Shown here: positions 1 through 8,483 of the stretch, in pieces
How positions within the stretch are numbered: position 1 is the stretch's first letter
Layout: each line of letters begins with the position of its first letter
NCBI GenBank assembly: GCA_014656175.1
Contig: BNBX01000002.1
Coordinates: 186,001-250,000, forward strand
Direction: 5' to 3'
DNA length: 64,000 nucleotides
DNA from: Streptomyces werraensis
GTDB lineage: Bacteria > Actinomycetota > Actinomycetes > Streptomycetales > Streptomycetaceae
Made by a program: the position numbers and the translations under genes
Notes under the pieces: generated by a model
Database searches by the model: none
What the model saw: the letters and a program-made list of their open reading frames with translations, nothing else
What the model was told of the DNA's origin: nothing

Positions 1-91
1 CCAGGGCACCGGCCGGATACTGGTCCTGGCCGCTCGTGGCACCGGCCTGTTCTACGCCGGTCTGCTCCGCGCTGGTCTGGACGGCGGTCAC
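1..91 (-). CDS. 5' end of an unidentified gene, truncated by the window edge
   Basis: A GTG codon at 91-89 is preceded by a strong AGGAGG ribosome binding site with six-base spacing, and the frame stays open to the window edge for about 30 codons. Third positions are mostly G or C, as in neighbouring genes. The visible N-terminus (MTAVQTSAEQTGVEQAGATS...) is rich in Ala, Gln, Thr and Gly and probably disordered; it matches no family I recognise. It lies about 90 bases downstream of the kinase stop on the same strand, so the two could be co-transcribed. The call rests only on the start signal and codon bias. Confidence 0.45.
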   Translation of the reverse strand, partial: MTAVQTSAEQTGVEQAGATSGQDQYPAGAL

Positions 92-179
92 CGGTGGCCT
101 CCTGAAGCGGGTCGATCGTGCGGGTATGGGCCCCTCCTCCAGGGCCCGCCCATTATCGCGGGTCTCGGGGGCGTACGGG

Positions 180-1568
180 TCAGAAGGGTGCACCGGCCGC
201 ATACGCCTCGCGCAGCCGCCAAGCTGTGATCCGGGCCTGCGCCGAAGCCCGCGCGGAGGGCCGGTCCGCTCTGCCGCGCCCGGAGGAGCGGCGGGGGGAC
301 AGCGGAGCGGCGGGCGTCGCGGTGGTCGGTTCCTGGTCCGGACCGGCAGCTGTGGTCCCGGGCTGAGGCCTGGCCCGGGCGGCGGGCGTGGAGTCGGCGG
401 ATGCGTCGGCGGACGGCTCCGGAGAGGTGTCGTCACGGCGAAGCAGGAGACGGGGATCGGCAGGCGTCCGCGCCGAAGCGGGCACCGGTGGAACCACGGG
501 GCCGGCCGGGGAGCCGTCCTGCCGTCGATGAGCGGGCCAGGAGTCCGCCGCGTCCCGTTCCCGTCCGGGAGGCGGGGGCAGGGGAGGAGTTACGGCGGCC
601 CCGGGCTCCGTGCGGACCTCGGGTCCGGACGCACGGCCGACGGCGAGAAGATCGTCCAGGACATGGGTCGGAGCGGCCGTATACGTGGTGAGCCTGCGGC
701 GCACCTGGGCCACCTTCAGCCCCTGTGCCTCGATCAGCACGCGGCAACCGCGGACGACCTCGGGGAGATCCGGCCGGTCCTGCGGGCGGTGGGCCAGCAT
801 GGCGCCAAGCAGCGGCACGAGCTCGTCCGGGACCCCGGACAGGTCCGGAGCGACCGTGGGGTCGACGACCTGGTGGAACAGGAGATGGACGTTGTCGGCA
901 CGGTAGGGCAGATGGCCCGAGGCGGCGAACAGCAGGACCGCGCCCAGGGCGTACACGTCGACTGCCGGGGTCAGGGGCTTCTCGCCGTTCGCCTGCTCCG
1001 GCGGCATGCAGGAGGGCGTGCCGACGACCGTGTGCGGCGCGGTCAGCGACACGTTCGACTCCGCGAACACCGCGAGCCCGAAGTCGATCACCTTCGGTCC
1101 GTTCGGGCCGAGGAGTACGTTGGCCGGCTTCAGATCGCGGTGGAGCAGACCCTGACGGTGCACGGTGGCCAGGGCCTCGGCCAGCGTCGCGCCCAGGGCC
1201 GCCACCAGCAGCGCGGGGAGCGGACCGTGGGAGGCCACGTGCCGGCTCAAGTCGAGGCCCTCGACATACTCGGTCGCCAGCCAGGGGCGCTCGGCATCCG
1301 GGTCGGCGTCCAGCAGAGCGGCGATCCGGGCACCCCAGATCGTCTTGAGGATCTCCACTTCCTGCGCGAACCGCGTCCGCGTCTCGGAGTCGACCACGGA
1401 CGGCTTGATCACCTTCACGGCGGCCGGTTCCCCGCCGGGCGACTCGCCCAGGTACACCTGGCCCATCCCGCCCTGCCCGATGCGGCCGAGCAGTTCGTAA
1501 CCGCCCAGCTCGGCGGGGTCCTCGGGACCGAGGGGGGCGATGTGCACCTGAGGCCTCACTTTCAGCAC
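180..1568 (-). CDS. Serine/threonine protein kinase (Hanks type, soluble)
   Basis: A 462-residue Hanks-type kinase that would phosphorylate Ser/Thr residues of target proteins using ATP. The kinase domain covers about residues 24-285: glycine loop GQGGMG at 31-36, the VAIK-type lysine K52, catalytic loop HRDLKPAN with D145, DFG at 162-164, and a GTPSCMPPE activation-loop/P+1 segment where most relatives have an A-P-E. The rest is Pro/Ala/Arg-rich and probably disordered. No transmembrane segment or PASTA or other sensor domain is visible, so it should be cytoplasmic, unlike PknB. The start is uncertain: GTG at 1568 is used here, but GTG at 1559 gives VRPQVHIAPLG, which better matches the decayed copy near 8.4 kb. 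Substrates are unknown. Confidence 0.9.
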   Translation of the reverse strand: MLKVRPQVHIAPLGPEDPAELGGYELLGRIGQGGMGQVYLGESPGGEPAAVKVIKPSVVDSETRTRFAQEVEILKTIWGARIAALLDADPDAERPWLATEYVEGLDLSRHVASHGPLPALLVAALGATLAEALATVHRQGLLHRDLKPANVLLGPNGPKVIDFGLAVFAESNVSLTAPHTVVGTPSCMPPEQANGEKPLTPAVDVYALGAVLLFAASGHLPYRADNVHLLFHQVVDPTVAPDLSGVPDELVPLLGAMLAHRPQDRPDLPEVVRGCRVLIEAQGLKVAQVRRRLTTYTAAPTHVLDDLLAVGRASGPEVRTEPGAAVTPPLPPPPGRERDAADSWPAHRRQDGSPAGPVVPPVPASARTPADPRLLLRRDDTSPEPSADASADSTPAARARPQPGTTAAGPDQEPTTATPAAPLSPRRSSGRGRADRPSARASAQARITAWRLREAYAAGAPF

Positions 1569-1753
1569 GGTCGAACCGGGACGGGCAGCCCCCTGCCAAG
1601 CTAGACCACGCCCTGAGGGAAGGGCATGCCACTCAGCCCGGGTGACGCGGGCGAACCCCGATCCGGGCCGTGGGGAAGGCGTGGCGGTTCTGCGGGGCGG
1701 ACGCCTCGCGTCACTCTTCGTCGGTCGTGCCGGCGCCGGCGCCGGTGTCCGGC

Positions 1754-2515
1754 TCAGCGACCGGAGGCGGCGTCGGCGGAGCCTGCGTCGGCTCGGGCCG
1801 ATTGCCGACGGGCCGGTACCCCCTCTTCCCGTTGGGATCCAACTGCGGTCGTGTCTCGGTCACCTGCCGTGTCTCCCTCTTCGCCCCCGGGAGGTACCTC
1901 GACGAAGTCGAGGAACTCCACATCGTCCATCCGAATATAGATCCCGCCGGAATGCGGCAGCGGGTGTTCGAACGAGCCGGCGCCGGACATGGCCCATGTC
2001 GTCTGCAGGTACAGGTCTGCGGCTTCCGGGTAGCCAGAGGTGTAGGACCTCTCCCCGTAGTACCCGCCCACCCAGAGGCCGCTCTTCATGCGGGCGCGTA
2101 CCAGACAGTGACTCCGGCGTTGGAAGACCTTGTCCCACGCCGTGGGGATCGGATCGTAGGCGGACCTGCTTCCCCGAGAGCTCAGCCATGAGATGAGCCA
2201 GGCGGCGGCGGCCGGCACCACGATCAACAGGGTCGTCGCCGTCAGCGCGGTGACGCGAGGGCTGTCGGCCACGCCGGTCAGCCAGCCCCGGCGACGGTCA
2301 TGGACGAGACGCACCAACCACGGACCGGCGAGCAGGACGTACAGGGCGTTGAGGGCGATGCCCGCGGTGACGGCTCGGAGTACGCGTTCTCCGAGGTCCC
2401 TGTGACCCGGCACCGGACCACGGGCGCGTTCGCGGACGAACTGGTAGGTCACGCCGGGTAGCACCAGAAGGAGAACGATCACGACCTGGGTGACCGTGGT
2501 GGGCGCGTGCGGCAT
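1754..2515 (-). CDS. DUF6338-family membrane protein, probably frameshifted at its C-terminus
   Basis: The start is ATG at 2515 (MPHAPTTVTQVV); the frame runs further upstream but that part has no coding character. Three hydrophobic segments lie near residues 8-24, 44-66 and 82-104, followed by a soluble domain with DPIPTAWDKVF and ending in VEFLDFVEVPPG. This fits DUF6338 as I recall it, a family of small membrane proteins of unknown function. After a run of five G (complement of 1884-1888) the reading frame loses its high GC3 and ends at 1754. The +1 alternative frame has GC-rich third positions and continues as AKRETRQVTETRPQLDPNG to a stop at 1711. The native C-terminus is therefore probably in the other frame (1711-2515). 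It is divergent from the CHAT gene. Confidence 0.7.
   Translation of the reverse strand: MPHAPTTVTQVVIVLLLVLPGVTYQFVRERARGPVPGHRDLGERVLRAVTAGIALNALYVLLAGPWLVRLVHDRRRGWLTGVADSPRVTALTATTLLIVVPAAAAWLISWLSSRGSRSAYDPIPTAWDKVFQRRSHCLVRARMKSGLWVGGYYGERSYTSGYPEAADLYLQTTWAMSGAGSFEHPLPHSGGIYIRMDDVEFLDFVEVPPGGEEGDTAGDRDTTAVGSQREEGVPARRQSARADAGSADAASGR
1884..1888 (-). other. Suspected one-base frameshift in a C/G homopolymer
   Basis: Five C on the plus strand (five G in the coding sense) lie where coding potential switches frame inside the DUF6338 gene. Removing one base would join VEVPPG to AKRETRQ and extend the protein to a stop at 1711. It could be a real mutation, phase variation or a sequencing error. 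Confidence 0.55.
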
Positions 2516-2655
2516 CGTCGTATGCCCTTCCGAACAGCGGGTGCAGGATCCTCGTGACCTGGTGACTGGAAGTCCCCTGATTCCACCATGACTTGCGGGT
2601 ACCGCAGACATACTGGCGTGGCGAATGCTCACTGTCGGGGAGGCCGGGACAACTG

Positions 2656-5517
2656 ATGCGGGACCATCTGCTTCGTTTGCGCACCACATGGGCTGACGGT
2701 CTCGCAGCACGGGTCTGCCACGAACTCAGACCCGAGACATGCCGATCCGACATGTTCCCCTCGTGGGTCGCGAACGATCAACTGACGCTTGCCGCCGTGC
2801 TGACCCGCGTCGCCATGGAGGACACGGGGTGTCGCTCTCCGCGGATCATCGGCGATCAGCTCCGATCGACCGGTCTCGTCCTCCCGGGGGTGCCCGGATC
2901 GGTGGTGGCCCGCGACCTCGTCATGCCTGTCCTGCGCACGGTTCGTAGGGGTGGGGTGCCGTGGGAAAGGTGGTGGGACGTGAACGGACTCCACGCCCTG
3001 CTGATCGAGTTGTGGGCGGGACGCCGACTGTCGACACACCCACGAGAGAAGGTCCGCGACGAGCTCACGGCGGTCTGGTGTTTTGAGAACGACCGGCTTG
3101 TCGACACACTCCTGGACAATCTGGAGGATCCCTTCGTCTTCCTGCCCCCGGATCTCCTGCAGCAGTCCGCCACCGGAACGGCACGGACGTGCGCGGAGTT
3201 CCTCGTCACCAGAGGCTTAATGAAGATCACCCTCCCTGGTGATTTCCTGAGCATCAGGCCGGGGCTGGCTGACCGACCGGACCTCATAGAGGTCGCGAAG
3301 CGCTGGCACCACCGCGCCGAACTGGAAGAGACCGTGCAGCGCGTCAGGGGCCTCTCGCCAGAGCTCTTGACGGGTTTACGCAGGGATCTCGACGCGTGGG
3401 ATGCCCAGATGAGCCAAATGGCTCCCCACCTGACGGCATATGAGCTCAAATTGATCACGCCCATGACGGAGGACGAACGGTACGGTGAGATGTGCCTTCG
3501 GGCGGGCTGGGGCCTGCATAGAGCCGAACTGGATCCAGACGACGCCTTGTTGTGGCATCCGGACTCCGTCATCGGCAACTGCTCGGTGCCCGACTGGATG
3601 ACCGAGGAAGTCATCACGTGCGGTACCCGCTTCTTCCACAGACAGGCAGGTCCTCACCCCGTTTGGCTGGCCGCAGTGGAGACGGACACGCATATGGCGG
3701 CCGTGCGGACGTTGATGGAGCCGCCGACACAGCATGGCATCGGAGTCGAGGACTACGGTGACGGTCTGAGGCTGTGGTTCGAGTTCCCCAGGCTTCCGGC
3801 CGACCCCGATCCTCCGTTCCGGGCCCCGTACACCTACTCCCTCTCGTGGGTGGAACATGCTTGGGAGCTCCTGCATCTTGCGACCGTTGGCTACGCCCGC
3901 CTCAGCGTCGTCCGGCTTGTCGGTGACGGTGAGCTCAGGGCCGTGGGCAGCATCCGGCTCGGTCTGCCGGAAGAGACGTGTGCCCGGGCCAAGGAAGCCG
4001 CGATCTCAGCGCTCCGTCGGCTGGTTGGGGACGAGACGCAGACGATCAGGCAGAGGATCGCTTTCGAAGGTCACGATCAGGCCGCAGAGGTCGCCTTCCA
4101 GACCTGCGAAACCGCGAAGGGCGAGGACATCCATGACGAGCTCGCCCTGGAGTCCGACGTCGCTGAGTACGCGTCCTTCATGGAAGCCGCACGCCACCTA
4201 GCCTGGGTACGTTCTCGGCGCGCTGTCGCCCTGCTCGACAGGAAAAGCCCACCGGATGAAGACGCGGAGCTGAAGGCCGCCGCCGAGGCCAAGCAGCGCA
4301 CTCTGGAGCTCCTTCGGGCGGCCACGAGGCGAGGGAACGGCAAGGCGCGATGGAGTGACTACTCCGACAAACCCTCAGTGGACGAACAAACGGCGTTCGT
4401 CCACCTCATCAACCGGCATGGAACCCTCCAGCTTGCGGTGTGTCGCACCCGTGCGGGCCAGCCGTACTTCGATCTGGTCACGTGCGAGGAGTTTCCCCTC
4501 GTACCGCTCGCCGGTGCGGTCGGTGAATGGACGCGGCAAGCACCGGATCACCCTCGACGCGTGTGGCACGACTACCTGGAGCAGCTGATTGCCGAGTGCG
4601 GTGGACCGGCTCAAGCCATCATCGAGACGGCCGCACCCCAGGAGTTCCGTCGGTTGGTGCTCAGCCCCACGGCGCCGCTGGAGCTCCTGCCCCTCCACGC
4701 AGCTCCGCTCGACACCGCCCGCACCTCCACCTTGATCGATGCTTTCGATCAGGTGGTCTACGCCCCTACGGCTCGACTCGTGTCCGCCATCGAGAGATCC
4801 CAGCGGCAAGCGGCTGCGATCGAGGTGCTGGTGGTGGCACACGGGGGTGGTCACCTCCCAGGCCTCGAGCAGATTGGCGGCCCGCTGTGCGAAGCCCACG
4901 TGATCGCAGGTCTTCACGACAGCGTGGAGGTTCTCACGCAGGACAAGGCGACTCCGGCCCGCGCTCTGCACATGATGCCCATGGCCCGGATCGTCCACGT
5001 CGCGGCACACGGCCTCACACACCCAAATCGCTGGGCTGCCGGACTCGCTCTGCACGGTGGTTCACTCGGAGAGGCCATGCTCACTTCCAGCGGGATCCTC
5101 GCCGACGGAGTCTTCTCCAGTGTCGACCTGGTCGTCCTGAACGCTTGCAGAACGGGCACGCACGAAGGCACCGGCCGTACCGTGCAGACCTTGCGTAGCA
5201 TCGAGTCCGCGTTTCTCGCCCGCGGCGCGAAAGCGGTCATCTCCACCCTGTGGGACATCACTGACCTGCAAGGTGTCGTGTTCTCCGCCGTGCTCCACGC
5301 ACATCTCGGTGCCGGCGCGGACTCCCACAGCGCTTACGCCAACACCATCCGCTACCTACGTGAGCACCGGTGGCGCGTGCCCTCTGAGGCAGGTCCGGTG
5401 TGCGATGCCGAATCAGCCATCGACGCAATACTTCCGGACTGGAGGCATCTCCTCGATCAACAGGCCGAAGCGAACCCGCTGTTCTGGGCTGCCTTCAAGA
5501 TCACCGGAGTTGTCTGA
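2656..5517 (+). CDS. CHAT-domain (caspase-like protease) protein with a large uncharacterised N-terminal region
   Basis: A 953-residue protein started at ATG 2656 (MRDHLLRLR), behind GGGGAGG. Residues from about 665 to the end form a CHAT domain, the caspase/separase-like cysteine peptidase fold. The predicted catalytic His is H785 in VHVAAHG and the Cys is C831 in LNACRTG, followed by GAKAVISTLWDI, a hallmark of the family. The N-terminal 650 residues resemble no domain I recognise; no clear TPR series or transmembrane helix is visible. Known CHAT proteins act as proteases in caspase-like or gasdermin and type III CRISPR (TPR-CHAT) immunity, so a defence or regulated-cell-death role is possible but inferred. 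There are two rare TTA codons (residues 188 and 241), and third-position GC is lower than in the flanking core genes, suggesting horizontal acquisition and bldA-dependent translation. Confidence 0.85.
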   Translation: MRDHLLRLRTTWADGLAARVCHELRPETCRSDMFPSWVANDQLTLAAVLTRVAMEDTGCRSPRIIGDQLRSTGLVLPGVPGSVVARDLVMPVLRTVRRGGVPWERWWDVNGLHALLIELWAGRRLSTHPREKVRDELTAVWCFENDRLVDTLLDNLEDPFVFLPPDLLQQSATGTARTCAEFLVTRGLMKITLPGDFLSIRPGLADRPDLIEVAKRWHHRAELEETVQRVRGLSPELLTGLRRDLDAWDAQMSQMAPHLTAYELKLITPMTEDERYGEMCLRAGWGLHRAELDPDDALLWHPDSVIGNCSVPDWMTEEVITCGTRFFHRQAGPHPVWLAAVETDTHMAAVRTLMEPPTQHGIGVEDYGDGLRLWFEFPRLPADPDPPFRAPYTYSLSWVEHAWELLHLATVGYARLSVVRLVGDGELRAVGSIRLGLPEETCARAKEAAISALRRLVGDETQTIRQRIAFEGHDQAAEVAFQTCETAKGEDIHDELALESDVAEYASFMEAARHLAWVRSRRAVALLDRKSPPDEDAELKAAAEAKQRTLELLRAATRRGNGKARWSDYSDKPSVDEQTAFVHLINRHGTLQLAVCRTRAGQPYFDLVTCEEFPLVPLAGAVGEWTRQAPDHPRRVWHDYLEQLIAECGGPAQAIIETAAPQEFRRLVLSPTAPLELLPLHAAPLDTARTSTLIDAFDQVVYAPTARLVSAIERSQRQAAAIEVLVVAHGGGHLPGLEQIGGPLCEAHVIAGLHDSVEVLTQDKATPARALHMMPMARIVHVAAHGLTHPNRWAAGLALHGGSLGEAMLTSSGILADGVFSSVDLVVLNACRTGTHEGTGRTVQTLRSIESAFLARGAKAVISTLWDITDLQGVVFSAVLHAHLGAGADSHSAYANTIRYLREHRWRVPSEAGPVCDAESAIDAILPDWRHLLDQQAEANPLFWAAFKITGVV

Positions 5518-6007
5518 GGCCCACAGTCCGTACGTGACAGTGCCCACTTGAACATCCACGGGACTGCTGCCTGAGCCGCTGACCCGGCGGAGCCTCCCTG
5601 CCCGACGTCGGCGAGCGCTTGCCGGAAACGTCGAGCGACCTGGCGTCCTTGGTACCTGGATGCGCTCCGATCTGTCGATGAGGTAGAGCCGGTCTGGACA
5701 CGAGTGGCCGTTGGCGACCAGTGCCCTCGCTGGTACCAGTCGTTGCGACGACCCGTCAGGTGCGGGCCGACCAACTTGTGCAGCCCGCCTGTGTCAATGG
5801 TGACGATCTCGGGGGCGTCAAGAGGTACCGGTGCCGATCTGTCTACCGCCCTGCGGTATTCCTCCGGAGGCGAGCGAGTCGGCCAGCCGTATCCCCGGAC
5901 AGAAGAGGCGCTGCTCGGTCAGGGTGACGCAGGCTAACCTGAAGTTGTTCCCGCGCCATGACCGCTTCCGCCTACCAGTTGCCCTCAGACGTTAGGAGCC
6001 CTCGGCT
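5518..6007. other. Intergenic stretch with possible gene remnant on the minus strand
   Basis: This 490-base gap separates the CHAT and DUF262 genes. On the minus strand an open frame over roughly 5610-5900 reads ...EEYRRAVDRS...APEIVTIDTGG... and HLTGRRNDWYQRGHW, then apparently shifts frame near 5640. It looks like protein sequence but I cannot assign a family, and it has no good start; it may be decayed. The last bases hold the ribosome binding site AGGAG (5995-5999) of the next gene. No terminator or promoter is obvious. Confidence 0.35.
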
Positions 6008-8284
6008 GTGCCACCCACTCTGTATCGCGACACTGGCTACACACTCCGGCACCTGATCGAGAACATCGAAGGCGGTCGTATCGGGTTACCAGACATTCAA
6101 CGCCCCTTCGTCTGGTCCGCGGCAAAGACCCGCGATCTCTTCGACTCCATGTATCGGGGCTACCCGATCGGCACCTTGATGTTCTGGGAGACCGGCGCTG
6201 AGGTGGGGACGCGTCAGATCGGGACGGAAGTCGGTGATCGGGCACCGCAGTTGCTGGTCGTTGACGGGCAGCAGCGGCTCACGGCCCTATTCGCTGTCCT
6301 TACTGGACACAAGATCGTCACCAAGTCCTTCGACGAAATCAACGTCCGTATCGCGTTCCACCCGGAAGACCAGACGTTCGAGGTTACGGACGCGGCGATC
6401 GAACGTAACGCCCACTTCATTCCGGACATCACCGCACTCTGGGCCCAAGGTGGTTACAAGCCCACCGTCCGGCAGTTCTTCCAACGGCTCGAACAGGCCA
6501 GCGCTCAACCCCTGTCGGACGCTGCCAAGGATGAGCTCGAAGAGCGCGTTGACAGGGTCCGGGACCTGCACGAGTTCCGCTTCCAGGTTGTGGAGTTGGG
6601 TGCCTCAGCCAGCGAGGAGCAGGTCGCCGACATCTTCGTGCGCATCAACTCCGAAGGAGTGAAGCTCAACCAGTCCGACTTCATCCTCACCCTGATGTCA
6701 GTGCATTGGGAGAAGGGCCGCCGCCAGCTCGAAGACTTCTGTCGTGGTGCGGTGGTCGCAGGACCCCCCGGTCCAAGCCCTCGAAACGCCTTCCTGGACC
6801 CCAGCCCGGACCAGCTGCTGCGCGTAGCCGTTGCTGTCGCCTTCCGGCGCGCCCGGCTGCAGCACGTCTATAGCGTCCTGCGAGGAAAGGACCTTGAAAC
6901 CGGCAAGGTCACCGCCGCTCGACGGCAGGAGCAGTTCGACCGGCTCGCCCAAGCACACACAAAGGTCCTGGACCTGGCCAGCTGGCACGAGTTCTTCCAG
7001 TGCGTCACAGCGGCCGGCTTCCGCAGTCGCAAGATGATCACCTCCGACAACGCCCTTTTGTACAGCTACGCGATCTGGCTGATCGGGCGCCACGACTTCG
7101 GACTGACGGTCGATGAACTCCGTCCCGTGATCGGACGGTGGTTCTTCATGGCACACACCACCGGTCGGTACTCCAACTCGCCGGAGTCCCAGATGGAGTT
7201 CGACCTGGGCCGGATCGGCAATCTGCCGCCAGGTGACGGCCAAGCCTTCACCGCGGAACTCGCCCGGATCATCGCAGCGAACTTCACCGGCGACTACTGG
7301 GACATCTCCCTGCCGAACCGGCTGGACACATCCTCGTCGCGTTCACCGGTGCTGTTCGCCTACCAGGCGGCGCTCAACATCCTTGACGCCGAGATGCTCT
7401 TCGGTAACCAGCGAATCCGTGATCTGCTGGACCCTTCAGTCCAACCCGCCAAGGCTGTCGACCGAGACAACCTGTTCCACCGCAAGGTGCTCGCCGGAAT
7501 GGGTATCACCGACCGACGCCAAGTCAATGCCATCGGCAACATGGCCTATGTGACGTGGCCGGCAGGCGAGCCGTCCAACACCGACGCACCACATGACTAC
7601 TGGCCGAGAATCACGGACGCGATGGACCCGGTGGTGCTCGAGCGGCAGGTGCGGTGGCACGCACTCCCGGTCGGCTGGCAGCAGCTCGACTATTTCACCT
7701 TCCTGGAACGGCGACGCCAGCTCATCGCCAAGGTCGTGCGGGAGGCGTTCGAAACCCTCACAGGGGAACGCCCCGCATACGTCCCAACCACCCCGGCCGA
7801 CATGATCGCCGCCGGCGAGTCCCAGGGCACCGAGTTCAAGGCCAGCGCTCGCTGGAACGTGCACACTCAGCAGGCCGACAAGTCCCTACGGCACAACATC
7901 GTCAAGGCCGTCTGCGGCTTTCTCAACGGTGAGGGCGGAAACCTGTTCATCGGTGTCGCCGACGATGGAACCGTCCTCGGTATCGAGAACGACCTCACCA
8001 CTCTGGAGTCCCAGGCCAGCGTCGACGGGTATGAGCTCTTCGTACGCCAATTGCTCGACAACAGTCTGTCGACCCCGACAGCGACCACCGTCCGCGTACG
8101 CTTCCCGGAGATCTCCGGCAATGTCGTCTGCCAGATCAGCGTTGCGGCGGCAGGTAAGCCCGTGTTCGCCAAGCCCGCCAAGGGCGGCAATGGCGCCACC
8201 GACTTCTGGGTCCGGGTCGGCAACGCCACCAAACAACTCCACGGCGATGACCTCCTGCGTTACCAGGAGGAGCACTGGGGATGA
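6008..8284 (+). CDS. DUF262 (GmrSD/ParB-like) - AlbA_2 (Schlafen-type) fusion protein
   Basis: A 758-residue protein starting at GTG 6008, eight bases behind AGGAG. Residues about 10-230 form a DUF262 domain: IQRPFVWS near residue 30, GYPIGTLMFWE, and the hallmark D86-G-Q-Q-R90, the nucleotide-binding/hydrolysing motif of GmrS-type and related antiphage proteins. Residues about 600-758 form an AlbA_2 (Schlafen-like) domain with ESQGTEFKAS (E609) and NGEGGNLFIGVADDG, often linked to nucleic-acid or NTP binding. Full GmrSD enzymes carry a C-terminal DUF1524 HNH nuclease; no such motif is seen here, so the effector may be the AlbA_2 module. A TTA codon falls at residue 27. Together with the upstream CHAT gene this suggests a defence function, which is inference. 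Confidence 0.85.
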   Translation: MPPTLYRDTGYTLRHLIENIEGGRIGLPDIQRPFVWSAAKTRDLFDSMYRGYPIGTLMFWETGAEVGTRQIGTEVGDRAPQLLVVDGQQRLTALFAVLTGHKIVTKSFDEINVRIAFHPEDQTFEVTDAAIERNAHFIPDITALWAQGGYKPTVRQFFQRLEQASAQPLSDAAKDELEERVDRVRDLHEFRFQVVELGASASEEQVADIFVRINSEGVKLNQSDFILTLMSVHWEKGRRQLEDFCRGAVVAGPPGPSPRNAFLDPSPDQLLRVAVAVAFRRARLQHVYSVLRGKDLETGKVTAARRQEQFDRLAQAHTKVLDLASWHEFFQCVTAAGFRSRKMITSDNALLYSYAIWLIGRHDFGLTVDELRPVIGRWFFMAHTTGRYSNSPESQMEFDLGRIGNLPPGDGQAFTAELARIIAANFTGDYWDISLPNRLDTSSSRSPVLFAYQAALNILDAEMLFGNQRIRDLLDPSVQPAKAVDRDNLFHRKVLAGMGITDRRQVNAIGNMAYVTWPAGEPSNTDAPHDYWPRITDAMDPVVLERQVRWHALPVGWQQLDYFTFLERRRQLIAKVVREAFETLTGERPAYVPTTPADMIAAGESQGTEFKASARWNVHTQQADKSLRHNIVKAVCGFLNGEGGNLFIGVADDGTVLGIENDLTTLESQASVDGYELFVRQLLDNSLSTPTATTVRVRFPEISGNVVCQISVAAAGKPVFAKPAKGGNGATDFWVRVGNATKQLHGDDLLRYQEEHWG

Positions 8285-8288
8285 GCGT

Positions 8289-8316
8289 CCCTATGGCCGA
8301 CCCTCCGACCATAGGG
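8289..8316 (+). terminator. Hairpin after the DUF262/AlbA_2 gene
   Basis: CCCTATGG and CCATAGGG form an 8-bp perfect stem with a 12-base loop, starting four bases after the stop codon. There is no strong T tract, as usual for Streptomyces terminators. Confidence 0.5.
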
Positions 8317-8384
8317 GAATAGCCCGGGCCAATCCCTGATTTGGACCACGGCCCGACCGCTGCCGGGAGCCTTGGGAGTCGCCG

Positions 8385-8483
8385 CCCGTCCAGCCCTGTC
8401 CGATCCAACCGAGCAGTTCGTATCCGCCCGGCTCGCAAGAGTCGTCGGGGCTGAGGGAGCGCGATGTTCACGAAGGGCCTCAC
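8385..8483 (-). pseudogene. Decayed 5' fragment of a Ser/Thr protein kinase gene
   Basis: Reading the minus strand from GTG 8483 gives VRPFVNIAL; a one-base shift then gives LSPDDSCEPGGYELLGWIGQG. This parallels VRPQVHIAPLGPEDPAELGG and YELLGRIGQGGMG of the intact kinase at 180-1568, including the same start context GTG-AGG-CC. Similarity fades after the glycine loop, the frame is broken and nothing of the catalytic core remains. It is a kinase relic in the same orientation as the intact gene, lying on the far side of the DUF6338/CHAT/DUF262 genes. Confidence 0.6.

Noticed and set aside
126..153. Inverted repeat ATGGGC...GCCCAT between the kinase and the truncated gene
   Set aside because: Short stem with an asymmetric bulge; not strong enough for a terminator, and the genes may be co-transcribed.
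36..1604. Long open frame on the plus strand opposite the kinase gene
   Set aside because: Antisense shadow typical of high-GC DNA; Arg/Gly-rich with no domain, while the minus strand encodes a clear kinase.
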